DNA of 64,000 nucleotides from Bin5 sp965200615. GTDB lineage: Bacteria > Chloroflexota > Anaerolineae > Caldilineales > Caldilineaceae. Below the pieces are notes generated by a model. That model worked only from the letters and a program-made list of their open reading frames with translations, searched no databases and had not been told where the DNA came from. Positions 19,501 to 27,638 of this stretch are shown in pieces. The position numbers and the translations under genes are program-made. Location of the stretch: assembly GCA_965200615.1 (NCBI GenBank), contig OZ241377.1:3162001-3226000 (forward strand). The letters run 5' to 3'. Position 1 is the first letter of the stretch; every line of letters starts with the position of its first letter.

Positions 19501-21179
19501 CGGTTGCCAAGAATTCGGTCGTACCCATGGGCCTCAATCTGGTCAACAGAATAATCTACTTCGCCTTTGCAATGTTGTACGTCCGCATACTGGGGCCGGA
19601 GGGAACCGGACAGTACGCCTGGGTCATTGCCGTATACGGCATATTTGAAATCCTGAGCCGGTACGGCCTCGGCACTCTGGTCACCCGCGAAGTTGCAGCG
19701 GACAAGAGCACGTCCAGCCTCTATCTGACAAACGTGTTGTCACTTCGTACTCTCTTATGGGCAGTCAGCATCGTTCTAATGGGTCTGGCGGTCGGCGGCT
19801 CCCGTTTCACATCCTCTTTGGGAGCGGCAGCCAGCGGCGGCGGGTTTCTGGCCGGGCTGTGGGCTTCATTCCTGGCGAAGACGACAAGCTGGGCTGGAAC
19901 TGAACTGACGTGGGGAGCGGCAGCTCCCATTGGCAACGTGGAACTGCAAGCCGTCGCCGTATTCGCGTTGGTAATGTTGGTTGCCAACTGGTCGGACGCC
20001 TTCAGCAGCCTGTTCAACGCGTTCGAAAAGATGGAGTACCCCGCCGCCCTCGGCATCGCGATGGCACTGCTGCAAGTGACTCTGGGAGCGCTTGTCCTGC
20101 TGCTCGGCTGGGGAATCGTCGGGTTGGCGTGCGTGGCGCTGGTCGTAAACCTTGTCCAGCTTATCTGGCTGAACTGGCTCGTTCGCTCAACGCTCTTCAG
20201 GCCGCAATGGAAGTGGGACTGGGCTCTGCAAAAATCGATGCTTGCAACCAGCGGCCCGCTCATGATCAACCATCTCCTGGCCACAGTCTTCTGGCGCATC
20301 GACATCTGGATCCTGCGCCCCCTTGTCGGGGCGGCCAGCGTAGGTCTCTACAGCGTCGCCCTCAAATACCTCGACGGGCTGAACATAATTCCCAGCACCT
20401 TTACACTGGCTGTCTTTCCTCTCATGAGCCGGCTGGCGAGGCAGGAGGGTGCAGCGCTGCTCCGATCCTACACACTCAGTGTTCGGCTCCTGTTGATAGT
20501 CAGCCTCCCACTGGCCGTGACTGTTACGCTCCTGGCACAGCCTCTCATCTATCTCCTTGGAGGCGTCCAATTCGCCGCGGGGTCCAGTGAAGTCGCCGTA
20601 GTTTCGGCCCGCGTCTGCCAGCTGTTCGGTGAGACCATTGGGAGAATCGACTGCGCCGCGCTGAGTGCCAGAAGCGGCTCCGTCTTGGCGTTGCAGGTGA
20701 TCATCTGGAGCATCCCTGTCGGCTTTGTCAACAGCGTAACCCAATACGTACTCATCGCCGCCGACCAGCAGCGCTACCTGACGAAGGCCTTTGCCTTTGG
20801 GGTCGCATTTAACCTGGTCGGCAATCTGTTGCTCATCCCATTGTTCAGTTTCATCGGCGCGGCGGTCGTTACGATCTTGAGCGAAGTCTGTCTGCTGCTT
20901 CTCTTTGCTCAGCGTGTCCGCCGCGACGTGGGTGCCGTCGCATGGCCGGATCTGATCTGGCGGCCGCTGGTCTCTGCCGCTGCCATGGGAGTCATTCTCT
21001 ACGGCTTTTCCGCAGCCGGCGTGAATGGCTGGCTGGCGATCCTCCCCGGTCTGGCGGGGTACGCCGCCGTCTTTGCGCTGACCGGCGGCTTCGCCGATGC
21101 AGACTTGAAGGTTGCCGCAAAGGGGCTGTTGCACAATCGTCTCGGCTGGCAGACGCAGGAGGAAGCGGAGGGCGCATAG
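16587..21179 (+). CDS. Fusion of a YfhO-type GT-C membrane glycosyltransferase and a Wzx-type flippase
   Basis: A single 1530-residue frame. Residues 1 to about 955 match YfhO proteins: first helix, then GKTLLPYDNLYQFEPW with the conserved loop Asp48, many membrane spans, and an extracellular C-terminal domain with RAYIATEAVV and SGWKAYLRP. From about residue 973 (VAKNSVVPMGLNLVNRIIY, YVRILGPEGTGQYAW, GLGTLVTREVA) to the end it is a complete polysaccharide-flippase (PST/Wzx) domain. YfhO proteins transfer sugars from polyprenyl phosphate outside the membrane; Wzx proteins flip lipid-linked sugars. The GT2 gene directly upstream would make the lipid-linked sugar. No stop or frame change occurs at the junction. 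Start ATG 16587 abuts the previous stop; ATG 16614 is possible. Confidence 0.88.
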   Translation: MSPLRLTNIMHRLRRFRPDLLALALLSFLPLIWFGPVLFTGKTLLPYDNLYQFEPWQSLQPAIAPHNDLLSDLVLENAIWKLHVRRTLQQRELPLWNPQLFTGAPFFAAGQSSAAYPLSALFYILPIEAVFGWFTAIQLAIAGANAYLLGRVLKLRPVAALFSGIAFQFSGFLIVSVVFTMVIAAASWLPLLLAIIEKVIQKQEEKGATGFRPIPYVVAGVGAVGLVVLAGHPEFLYYTLLVAGIFTAVRLLVAWRRLHGRGGELSSNRPADDAASRDSTGRHTLQALAKIAAWILLVPVLGLAAGGVQLLPLFELVQQNFREGSASYQQVVEWAWPDRHILTFLLPDIFGNPSHHHWFDLWALRWQPATVNRLGEASDTIFWGIKNYVEGGNYVGVSTWLLAALAVGVSMAPALRRTRGEEPNTAWPAHRHLRAPTLLFASLAVVSLLFAFGTPLYALLFYGLPGWDQLHSPFRWVFPFTLAMSVLGGIGLEQALSFRANVGYDRFAAVGRIQIRFKWFIGFLAFSSFAAGLAALLTVAVSFLVPAPFVNLAQRVVESSDLAQAAFADGRMFWGYQSFGLARFGAFALVSGLLLSRLTLTARNAVAGVGTSAGMRRNSTIRESFVSALPYTFVALLALDLFAVHGSFNPAAEPSLSPLRNVPPVVQYINQRENAGSSSEIQYAPFRFTTFDLPGSKTFNANVGMYYGWQDIRGYDSIIPKQYVDLMNRVADQSGELLYNRIAPIYASGNSANGHNPFAALENPLLDLLGVKYLLSELVVPNSDTWRKVHEDDALRVYENLEAFPRAYIATEAVVLPSADQPLLDADLRRTVFIEEAPSADDALIPSSPEAADTSISRYTANTVFVDVNLSDRGWLVLTDAYFSGWKAYLRPFGGNENDEQELTIQRANSAFRTVYLPESGQWTVRFTYSPMSFKLGLYISFLATMLSLLLLLWWAWGRFYRPEATAGDARTVAKNSVVPMGLNLVNRIIYFAFAMLYVRILGPEGTGQYAWVIAVYGIFEILSRYGLGTLVTREVAADKSTSSLYLTNVLSLRTLLWAVSIVLMGLAVGGSRFTSSLGAAASGGGFLAGLWASFLAKTTSWAGTELTWGAAAPIGNVELQAVAVFALVMLVANWSDAFSSLFNAFEKMEYPAALGIAMALLQVTLGALVLLLGWGIVGLACVALVVNLVQLIWLNWLVRSTLFRPQWKWDWALQKSMLATSGPLMINHLLATVFWRIDIWILRPLVGAASVGLYSVALKYLDGLNIIPSTFTLAVFPLMSRLARQEGAALLRSYTLSVRLLLIVSLPLAVTVTLLAQPLIYLLGGVQFAAGSSEVAVVSARVCQLFGETIGRIDCAALSARSGSVLALQVIIWSIPVGFVNSVTQYVLIAADQQRYLTKAFAFGVAFNLVGNLLLIPLFSFIGAAVVTILSEVCLLLLFAQRVRRDVGAVAWPDLIWRPLVSAAAMGVILYGFSAAGVNGWLAILPGLAGYAAVFALTGGFADADLKVAAKGLLHNRLGWQTQEEAEGA

Positions 21180-21251
21180 ACGCGGCCCGGCAACGCCTGT
21201 GGCAACAGTCGGTCTGAGATCAGTTTCATGCTTTCATAACAAAGCGGCGGC

Positions 21252-21629
21252 TCAACTGCGAGCGCGCCAGGGCAGAAGTGTAAAGTCGTGCGCTTCCAGC
21301 CACTCCGGATCGGGCCCATTCCAGCCAAACCGGCCCAGGTCAATGCGACCGTCTGCCTGGAAATGGATACCCTCTTCCGCAAGAATTTTGCGCTGGCGGT
21401 CCGTCGCCATAGGATCCCCGCGGGGGCTGATGCCTCCCTTACTGTTGACGACCCGCTGCCACGGTACGTCAGTGTCCGCGGGCAAACCGCCCAGCGCGTA
21501 GCCGGCCATGCGCGGCGACGCCGCCCCTGCAATCCAGGCAATCTGGCCGTAGGTCGCGACCCGACCCAGCGGGATCTCCCGGACAACGAGAAGGATCTTC
21601 TGGTAAACACTTTCCGCCTCGCCAGCCAT
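21252..21629 (-). CDS. Alkyltransferase-like protein (ATL), MGMT DNA-binding domain
   Basis: 125 residues from ATG 21629, which follows GAGAGG. The domain is that of O6-alkylguanine-DNA alkyltransferase: VREIPLGRVATYGQIA, GYALGGLP, then VPWQRVVNSKGGIS. The catalytic Cys of PCHR is Trp here and the His is Gln, so it cannot accept alkyl groups. ATL proteins instead bind alkylated guanine and hand it to nucleotide excision repair. The frame is open further upstream, but the extra 23 residues are not conserved-looking. It is convergent with the fusion gene and divergent from ctaG. Confidence 0.88.
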   Translation of the reverse strand: MAGEAESVYQKILLVVREIPLGRVATYGQIAWIAGAASPRMAGYALGGLPADTDVPWQRVVNSKGGISPRGDPMATDRQRKILAEEGIHFQADGRIDLGRFGWNGPDPEWLEAHDFTLLPWRARS

Positions 21630-21930
21630 CGACCTGCGCCTCTCCGCGCCTATATGGATACCGATCCGTCCTCTGATTCTCAGACAGAGGCCTCGCACAT
21701 CTCCCCTGACCGCTTTGCGCTCACCATGCGCCTATTTCATTCAGCGCAGAGCATCTCTGTTCGTCCCTCAGCGCATTCAATTGGTCGGCTGACTGGCGCG
21801 TTCGCTGTACAGCCGCCATCCTGCCACTTGCCTGCCCGTCTTCGCAAAACAGGCCGGCGCCTGAATTCAATTTTTCGGCCCATTTTGTCGGCTCACAGAC
21901 TTCCGTTTGGCAATATGTCCTCCTGCGGCT
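21630..21930. other. Intergenic stretch between divergent ATL and ctaG genes
   Basis: About 300 bases. A long plus-strand frame crosses it but overlaps two real genes and has no recognisable protein features. I see no convincing promoter, RNA gene or repeat here. Confidence 0.45.
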
Positions 21931-22848
21931 ATGCTTGCATCCATGAATGTCTCGATAAAGGAGCTTCTGACCGTCTGGGAGTTCTATCCCGGCTCAGCCG
22001 CCGTTCTGCTGACCATCCTTCTTCCCTACACAGTTGGCTGGCTGCGGTTGAAGCGCAACCGCTTTCCTCTGGCAACGACTGCTCGTCTGATCAGTTTCTG
22101 CGCGGGGACAGCCGCGCTGGCCTTAGCCTTTCATTCGCCCCTGGTCGCGCTTCAACAGGAGTTGCTTATTGGCAGGGCCGGTCAACAGATCCTCATCGGG
22201 CTACTGGCTCCTCCTCTCCTGTGGCTGGCCTGCCCGGCCCACGTTATCCTGCGCGGGCTGCCGGCTCCTGCACGACGCTGGATCGCGGGCAGGCTGAAAA
22301 AGTCCACTTGGTCCGGACTCATAGTTCGCAGGCTGACTCACCCGCTTGTTGTCTGGCTGTTGGCCTTCAGCGTTTTCCTGCTCTGGCATGAGCCGGGAAT
22401 CGCCAACTGGCTCCTGGTCCATCCCGCCGTCTACCGCCTTGGCCTGTGGGGCGTCTGGATCACTTATATGCTTTTCTGGTGGCATCCACTGGGAACAGGC
22501 CTGCGTTTGCGGCGAGCGATGCGCCCGGGCATCGCGTTTCTGTACGTCATCATCGGCGGAGAGGTTCCAAATATGGTAACCGGCGTGACCTTGGCATTCC
22601 GCAACACGCCCGCCTACAGTTACTATGCCGGCCGCTTGCCCGTTCCCGAGTTGACGACGATCCAGGATCAGATGGTCAGTGGAGGCATTATCTGGTTTCT
22701 CGGCAGCATCATATACGTCGGAGTTGCCGTAGGGCTCTTAGGCCGTGTCTTCCGCAACTTTGAAGCGCCGCGACCACAGCCCATCACCTGGGAGGCTACC
22801 GAACGGACCATCGCTCCGGGCCTGGAACATCGGGTCCTTGAACCATGA
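21931..22848 (+). CDS. ctaG: Cytochrome c oxidase assembly factor CtaG (caa3-type)
   Basis: About 305 residues with seven or so membrane spans, as in Bacillus CtaG, which is needed for the CuA/CuB-containing caa3 oxidase. Visible signatures: LAFHSPLVALQ, GQQILIGLLAPPLLWLACP, FLLWHEPGIANWLL, FWWHPLG and a C-terminal QMVSGGIIWFLGS. The histidines in HEPG and HPLG are likely copper-related. Start is uncertain: ATG 21931, ATG 21943 and TTG 21907 are all in frame and none has a good ribosome site. No oxidase subunit genes are in the window. Confidence 0.9.
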   Translation: MLASMNVSIKELLTVWEFYPGSAAVLLTILLPYTVGWLRLKRNRFPLATTARLISFCAGTAALALAFHSPLVALQQELLIGRAGQQILIGLLAPPLLWLACPAHVILRGLPAPARRWIAGRLKKSTWSGLIVRRLTHPLVVWLLAFSVFLLWHEPGIANWLLVHPAVYRLGLWGVWITYMLFWWHPLGTGLRLRRAMRPGIAFLYVIIGGEVPNMVTGVTLAFRNTPAYSYYAGRLPVPELTTIQDQMVSGGIIWFLGSIIYVGVAVGLLGRVFRNFEAPRPQPITWEATERTIAPGLEHRVLEP

Positions 22849-23013
22849 CGAATGTGATTTTGCGAGTTCAGTGAAAAATACGAGTCTTGCCTTTCGCGCG
22901 TCTTGCCGCTCCTGTTGCCTCGGAAGTTCTGGCCGATTATGGATAGTGAAGATCGCAAAAAGATCCGGCCGCCAGCAGCCTCTCACCGGCAACAACACGC
23001 TGCACCCAACCTG

Positions 23014-25092
23014 ATGAACAAAGCCAGAAAGCAGTTCCCGCTCCCCGGCATCGTCGCGGTCCTCGTCGCTGGCGTAATGGGCCTGAGTGGTTGCGCGCCC
23101 CTCACCAGTTTCCTTTCACGGGAAGGCAGCGGCGCCGACCGCCCTGCGCAAGTCAGCGTGCAGGGACAGGATGCCTCAGATTCGTCCCCGGCATCTCCGG
23201 CTGCAGAGAATCCTGTAGAAGGGATCAGGGCAGCTGCGGTACCACAGCCCATTTCTCTCGCCCATGATTCTCAGGCGCGAAGACCTGCATTCGTTCCCAC
23301 GCGTGATCTGCGGGACCTGGCATTGCGCCTGCGCCCAGACGTCAGTTCCATCCCGAAATCAGAACAGGCGCCCGAATATGCCGTGGGTGATCGGACTCTA
23401 TTTTGGGCAGCAAATGTCGACTCGAATGACCACTTTCAAGTGGAAGCTGAGCTGCTCTACAAGAATGACGTCGTCTACGTCTGGGCCGAACGCGGCCACG
23501 ACCTCGATCCGGATACAATGGCTGCATCCGCAGACCGGTTCGCCCAAAGGATCTATCCGCAAGTACGTGCCTTTTTCGGCACGGAGCCGAACCCGGGAAT
23601 CGACGGCGACCCACGTATTCACATCCTCCATGCGAAGAATCTGGGGCGGGGAGTCGCCGGATACTTCAGTGGGGCCGACGCCTTCAGTTCACTGGCCAAT
23701 CCCTTCTCCAATCAGAAGGAGATGTTCTCGATCAGCCTCGACTGGCTGCGGCATATCCAAGACTATGAAATCTACGAAACGGTGCTGGCCCATGAATTTC
23801 AGCACATGGTCCACTGGCACAACGATCGCAATGAAGAGACCTGGGTCAATGAGGGATTGAGCGAACTGGCGCAGGAAATTGCCGGTTACCCACCCGATCT
23901 GGCTTTTGTTCGCGTCTTCGCCGAAAACCCGGACACGCAACTTAACACTTGGAGCATTGACCCCAATGACAACGGCCGGCACTACGGCAGCGCCTACCTG
24001 TTTATGGCCTACTTCCTGCAGCGCTTCGGCGAGGAAATGACACGGGCTGTTGTAGCCGATGCCGCGAACGGCAGCCGCGGATTCGACAATACACTGCGGG
24101 GGGCAGGTCTGGATCTGACATTTGAAGACGTTTTCGCCGACTGGGTCATCGCCAACTATGTCGGCGATTTCGATACCCTCGCCCAGCACGGAGTTTACGG
24201 CTACAGGCAATCAAACGCGCCAGAGCCCGCCTTGGCCGAATCGGTCAGTCGCTTGCCCCGGAAGACACAGAATGGTTCCGTGCATAACTTTGGCGCAGAT
24301 TACATCTCCCTTCGCGGCCGCGGTGACGCAACCGTTTATTTTCAGGGTGATACAATTACGCGTTTCGCCGCCGTCGAACAGTTCAGCGGCAACCGCGCCT
24401 GGTGGAGCAACCGGGCCGACGACTCCGATACGCGTCTGTCGCGGGCGTTCGACCTTACGGATGTCGCACCCGGTACCGAGCTGAAAATGACCGTGCGCAT
24501 GTGGTATGACATCGAAGAAGATTACGACTACGGCTATGTCCTGGCCAGCCGCGATGGACGCAAGTGGGACATCCTGCCCGGCCAGCGCACGACAACCGAC
24601 AACCCGAGCGGCAACAGTTTCGGCCACGCATACACCGCTCGGAGCGCGGCGTCGCGCCGCGACGCAACGCCTGACTGGGTCCAGGAATCTTTTGACCTGC
24701 GGGCCTACGCCGGCGAAAAAATCTGGTTGCGCTTTGAGTATGTCACCGACGATGCAGTGAACGCGCCCGGCTGGTTTATCGACGAAATCGAAATCCCGGC
24801 GATAGGGTACGCGACCGACTGGCAGGACGGAACCGCCGGTTGGGAGAGCGAGGGCTGGCTACTGACCGACAACCGGCTCCCTCAGGAGTGGCTCGTGCAA
24901 ATCATGGTGTTTCACGACGGCACGCTGGCCAGCTTCGAACGGGCCCCGGTGAACAAAAACGGGACCGTCCGCATAGACTTGGAAGGATTGGACAGGCGCA
25001 GCGAGGTTGTTCTGGCTATCAGCGGCCTGACGCCGGTGACAACCGAGGAAGCTTTCTACGAATATGCAGTCGAGCAGCGCCGACAGCCATGA
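23014..25092 (+). CDS. Secreted zinc metallopeptidase lipoprotein (HExxH, M30/InhA-like)
   Basis: About 692 residues. A signal ends in VMGLSGCAP, a lipobox. The catalytic region holds VLAHEFQHMVHWHND (His260, Glu261, His264) followed 15-20 residues later by NEGLSELAQE, whose Glu is the likely third zinc ligand, as in gluzincins. The last 250 residues hold an immune-inhibitor-A-like beta domain (WWSNRADDSDTRLSRAFDL, WLRFEYVTDDAVNAPGWFIDE). It is probably an extracellular protease tethered to the membrane. The start is uncertain: ATG 23014 lacks a clear ribosome site, and ATG 22939 in the same frame is possible. It converges on the PAP2 gene. Confidence 0.85.
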   Translation: MNKARKQFPLPGIVAVLVAGVMGLSGCAPLTSFLSREGSGADRPAQVSVQGQDASDSSPASPAAENPVEGIRAAAVPQPISLAHDSQARRPAFVPTRDLRDLALRLRPDVSSIPKSEQAPEYAVGDRTLFWAANVDSNDHFQVEAELLYKNDVVYVWAERGHDLDPDTMAASADRFAQRIYPQVRAFFGTEPNPGIDGDPRIHILHAKNLGRGVAGYFSGADAFSSLANPFSNQKEMFSISLDWLRHIQDYEIYETVLAHEFQHMVHWHNDRNEETWVNEGLSELAQEIAGYPPDLAFVRVFAENPDTQLNTWSIDPNDNGRHYGSAYLFMAYFLQRFGEEMTRAVVADAANGSRGFDNTLRGAGLDLTFEDVFADWVIANYVGDFDTLAQHGVYGYRQSNAPEPALAESVSRLPRKTQNGSVHNFGADYISLRGRGDATVYFQGDTITRFAAVEQFSGNRAWWSNRADDSDTRLSRAFDLTDVAPGTELKMTVRMWYDIEEDYDYGYVLASRDGRKWDILPGQRTTTDNPSGNSFGHAYTARSAASRRDATPDWVQESFDLRAYAGEKIWLRFEYVTDDAVNAPGWFIDEIEIPAIGYATDWQDGTAGWESEGWLLTDNRLPQEWLVQIMVFHDGTLASFERAPVNKNGTVRIDLEGLDRRSEVVLAISGLTPVTTEEAFYEYAVEQRRQP

Positions 25093-25132
25093 CAAGCGTA
25101 CCAGGTCCGGAGCCCCGCCCGCCCGGTCGGTA

Positions 25133-25684
25133 TCAGTCTCTGCGACAGTCCATAGCGCGCTTGCGTATAATACGGGACAGCCCTGCGCCCAAAACAAGCC
25201 CGGCAACGACGTCGCCGATGTAGTGAATGTTCAACGCGACCCGAGCCCATCCGATCCAAAGGGCCAGCAACGGAGCAAGTTTCCCCGCGCTTGGCCAGAA
25301 GGCTGTGGCCCATGTCAGAATGACCCCGCAACGCACACCGTGACCGCTTGGAAAGCTGTGCGCGTCGGGCCCCCCACCATAGAGAAACCGTCCGCTGCCC
25401 GGTCTCGGACGCCGCACCGCCTGCTTTACCAGAAAAGTCCCCAGTACACTGCCTGCGAGCGACAGAGTCCAACCGACCACACTGCTCTGTGTCTGTCGGT
25501 CGCCCCCGGACTGCCGCCACAGAAACAGCGTCACCAGCAGCCAAACAATCGAGTCGCCCAGATGCGCGCCGACGTGCGCCAGCCAGAAAAGAGGGTGACG
25601 CCTCGTCAGCTGTTCTTCGTTCAAGGCTGTGCGGGCACTGAAGTGTTCATCCAGCCCGCATAAGAGTTCCAGCAGCCTTCGCAT
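25133..25684 (-). CDS. PAP2-family membrane phosphatase
   Basis: 183 residues with several membrane spans. The three phosphatase signature blocks are intact: KQAVRRPRP, SFPSGHG and ARVALNIHYIGD. The family removes phosphate from lipid phosphates such as phosphatidate or undecaprenyl pyrophosphate on the outer face of the membrane; the substrate here is unknown. It starts 2 bases after the stop of the nucleotidyltransferase gene, so the two are cotranscribed. Confidence 0.92.
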   Translation of the reverse strand: MRRLLELLCGLDEHFSARTALNEEQLTRRHPLFWLAHVGAHLGDSIVWLLVTLFLWRQSGGDRQTQSSVVGWTLSLAGSVLGTFLVKQAVRRPRPGSGRFLYGGGPDAHSFPSGHGVRCGVILTWATAFWPSAGKLAPLLALWIGWARVALNIHYIGDVVAGLVLGAGLSRIIRKRAMDCRRD

Positions 25685-25686
25685 TC

Positions 25687-26520
25687 TCAGACCTCACCTG
25701 GCGCCGCTGTCCGCCCTTGAGAGCGGGTATTGGCAGGGTGGTCAGGATGCCTCTCCAAGTACTCACGAACCTGAGTAAGTTGCTCTGGCTTGTCGACATC
25801 CATTCCTGCCTCCGCAAGCGGCAATACGACGGGACCTCCGCGAACACCCGCGATCCGATAGGCGACGTCGAGAATGTCGGCAATCGAAAGGCGGCGCAGC
25901 AAAAACTTGACCATCGTAGGCAGTCCCAGCTTCCACACCAGCGCGAGAACATTCTTGCGATTGTCGATGAAATACCGAATACGCTCCTGGATATGGAAAC
26001 CGGCAGACAGTCGCCCCAGGTATAGATCGCTGCTGCAAAATGAACCCTCCCGCAGCGGCAGATAGGTGCGTCTGCTGTCTGGGAAAGCGGCCAGCATCAC
26101 CTCTTTTCGAACGATGCCCCAATAGACGTCATGCTCGAACGGTTCGCATGCCTCGATAAAGCTGTCGACTATCCGTCCGGTCAAAAGCGCGATATCTGCG
26201 GACAGAGCGATGACGTAGCGGTCGTCCGGATTCAAGTCTCGAAGCTTACGCAGCCCGGCGTTCTGGCTGGCCCAGAGGTTGGGCTGATTCGGCACATGAT
26301 GCACCGGAACGCCGAAATCAATCTCGCCAGGCTCCAAACCGACAACAACGACTTCGCCTATACTATCGCTCTCAGCCAAAGCCTGTACGACGTGCCAAGC
26401 CATCGGCTTTTCTACCAGTGGCACAAGGGACTTGTGAGCGACGCCAGCCGCGGCGCTGACTCGATCCTGTTTGTCGGGGTCGTACCCAGCCGTGATAAAG
26501 GCGTCGAACCGTTCCTGCAA
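25687..26520 (-). CDS. MobA-like nucleotidyltransferase (NTP-transferase fold)
   Basis: 277 residues. The N-terminus FDAFITAGYDPDKQ ... HKSLVPLVEKPMAWHVVQAL has the layout of nucleotidyl- and molybdenum-cofactor guanylyltransferases, including the conserved Lys, but the usual GGGxSxRMG loop is replaced. The metal-binding region ALSADIALLTG matches the LxxDxP position of these enzymes, and EAGMDVDKPEQLTQV matches their C-terminal metal-binding end. It probably activates a sugar or alcohol phosphate. Its partner is a PAP2 phosphatase, which suggests lipid or envelope metabolism (inference). Confidence 0.75.
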   Translation of the reverse strand: MQERFDAFITAGYDPDKQDRVSAAAGVAHKSLVPLVEKPMAWHVVQALAESDSIGEVVVVGLEPGEIDFGVPVHHVPNQPNLWASQNAGLRKLRDLNPDDRYVIALSADIALLTGRIVDSFIEACEPFEHDVYWGIVRKEVMLAAFPDSRRTYLPLREGSFCSSDLYLGRLSAGFHIQERIRYFIDNRKNVLALVWKLGLPTMVKFLLRRLSIADILDVAYRIAGVRGGPVVLPLAEAGMDVDKPEQLTQVREYLERHPDHPANTRSQGRTAAPGEV

Positions 26521-26581
26521 GATGCCTCCAATACTTCGATAGATTACTCGCCGTCAACCCACAAATCTACCTGCGCATAAA

Positions 26582-26614
26582 TCGGGGCAGGCCACATGCT
26601 TCTGCCTGCCCCGA
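26582..26614 (-). terminator. Terminator hairpin ending the tat operon
   Basis: A perfect 11-bp stem, TCGGGGCAGGC (26582-26592) with GCCTGCCCCGA (26604-26614), and an 11-base loop. Read on the minus strand it follows the small gene at 26663 and is followed by TTTAT. Confidence 0.65.
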
Positions 26615-26662
26615 AAGGATATTTGAAGGCGTCGATCATTCCCAGTTTGGGCCTGCTTGTCG

Positions 26663-26863
26663 CTACCTCGCCCGGTCGATCGCGATGCGCAGCCGGTACT
26701 CTTCCGCCATCAGCTTTTCGACTTCACCCTCCAACTGCTGTCGTCGACTCCGTTGATGAGGACTGTCACTATAGCGAATACCGTCCAGTTGCCGCCGCGC
26801 TCTCGTCAATTCGCGCAGTACCTCCTGCTTCCGGGCGATAAGCAGTTCCCTATCATTCCTCAT
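26663..26863 (-). CDS. Small charged coiled-coil protein downstream of tatC
   Basis: 66 residues from ATG 26863 (an upstream in-frame start at 26884 is possible). Almost entirely helical and charged (RKQEVLRELTRARRQLDG, QQLEGEVEKLMAEEYRLR), with no signal or membrane span. It overlaps the 3' end of tatC by 11 bases, which suggests translational coupling. I do not recognise a family. It is the last gene before the terminator. Confidence 0.6.
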   Translation of the reverse strand: MRNDRELLIARKQEVLRELTRARRQLDGIRYSDSPHQRSRRQQLEGEVEKLMAEEYRLRIAIDRAR

Positions 26864-27638
26864 TGTCGCCCCAGTCCATCTCATCGAAACTGCGCGGCGC
26901 CCGCGGCTTGTACAGCAGGAATGCCAGTCCGACTCCCAGGAAATAGAGGCTGATCAGCGGTAACATGACGATGGTCATGTTGATCGGATCGATGGTGGGC
27001 GTGATCATCGCCGCCACAACTGAGATGATCACAATTGCCTGCCGCCACATCCCCAGCAGGCGCGGCCCACTCACCAGACCGATACGTGCCAGAAAGGCGA
27101 TCACGAGAGGCGTCTCGAAGGCAACACCAATCCAGAAGACAATGCGCGTGAAAAACCCGACGTACCGGTCGACCGTCCACTCCTGATCGATTACATCGCC
27201 GAGGAAATTCTGCAAGAAGCCGACGGCCACTGGCATCATAACAAAATTGGCGAAGGCGGCGCCGCCGAAGAAAAGGACCATGACCCCCGGCAAGAGCAAG
27301 AATAGACCTCGTTTTTCGTGGGGGTAAAGTCCTGGCGCAATGAAAGCGACGATCTGGTAGACCAACACCGGCATGGCAACGATCACGCCCATCACAAACA
27401 TGACCTTGAAGAACACAAAGATCGTATCTGTGGGACCAATTGCGATCAGTTTCTCCTCGACCGGACTGGTTATGAATGCAATGACCGGCTCCACGAAGGC
27501 GATGCTGGCGACGATGCCGAACAACAGAGCGCCAACGATCCAGATCATCCGGTTGCGCAACTCCGCCAGATGTTCCAGCAGCCCCATTCGACTGCTGTCA
27601 AACGGATCAGTTTCCAGAGGCGGAGCCTGTTGTGTCAC
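26853..27638 (-). CDS. tatC: Sec-independent protein translocase TatC
   Basis: 261 residues with six membrane spans. It recognises twin-arginine signal peptides together with TatB. Signatures: LLEHLAELRNRMIW at the N-terminus (the cytoplasmic signal-binding site), FFGGAAFANFVMMPVAVGFL, and FFTRIVFWIGVAFETPLV with the conserved Glu. Its ATG overlaps the TatB stop by 4 bases, and its 3' end overlaps the next small gene. Confidence 0.97.
   Translation of the reverse strand: MTQQAPPLETDPFDSSRMGLLEHLAELRNRMIWIVGALLFGIVASIAFVEPVIAFITSPVEEKLIAIGPTDTIFVFFKVMFVMGVIVAMPVLVYQIVAFIAPGLYPHEKRGLFLLLPGVMVLFFGGAAFANFVMMPVAVGFLQNFLGDVIDQEWTVDRYVGFFTRIVFWIGVAFETPLVIAFLARIGLVSGPRLLGMWRQAIVIISVVAAMITPTIDPINMTIVMLPLISLYFLGVGLAFLLYKPRAPRSFDEMDWGDNEE

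Noticed and set aside
20187..21134. A 315-residue minus-strand open frame over the flippase domain
   Set aside because: Shadow of the fusion gene; no ribosome site or domain.
16587..21179. YfhO-flippase fusion as a misassembly of two genes
   Set aside because: The reading frame is continuous through 19440-19510 with no start, stop or composition change at the junction. It cannot be fully excluded without reads.
21288..22391. A 367-residue plus-strand open frame spanning ATL and ctaG
   Set aside because: Overlaps two real genes in other frames and has no protein-like motif.
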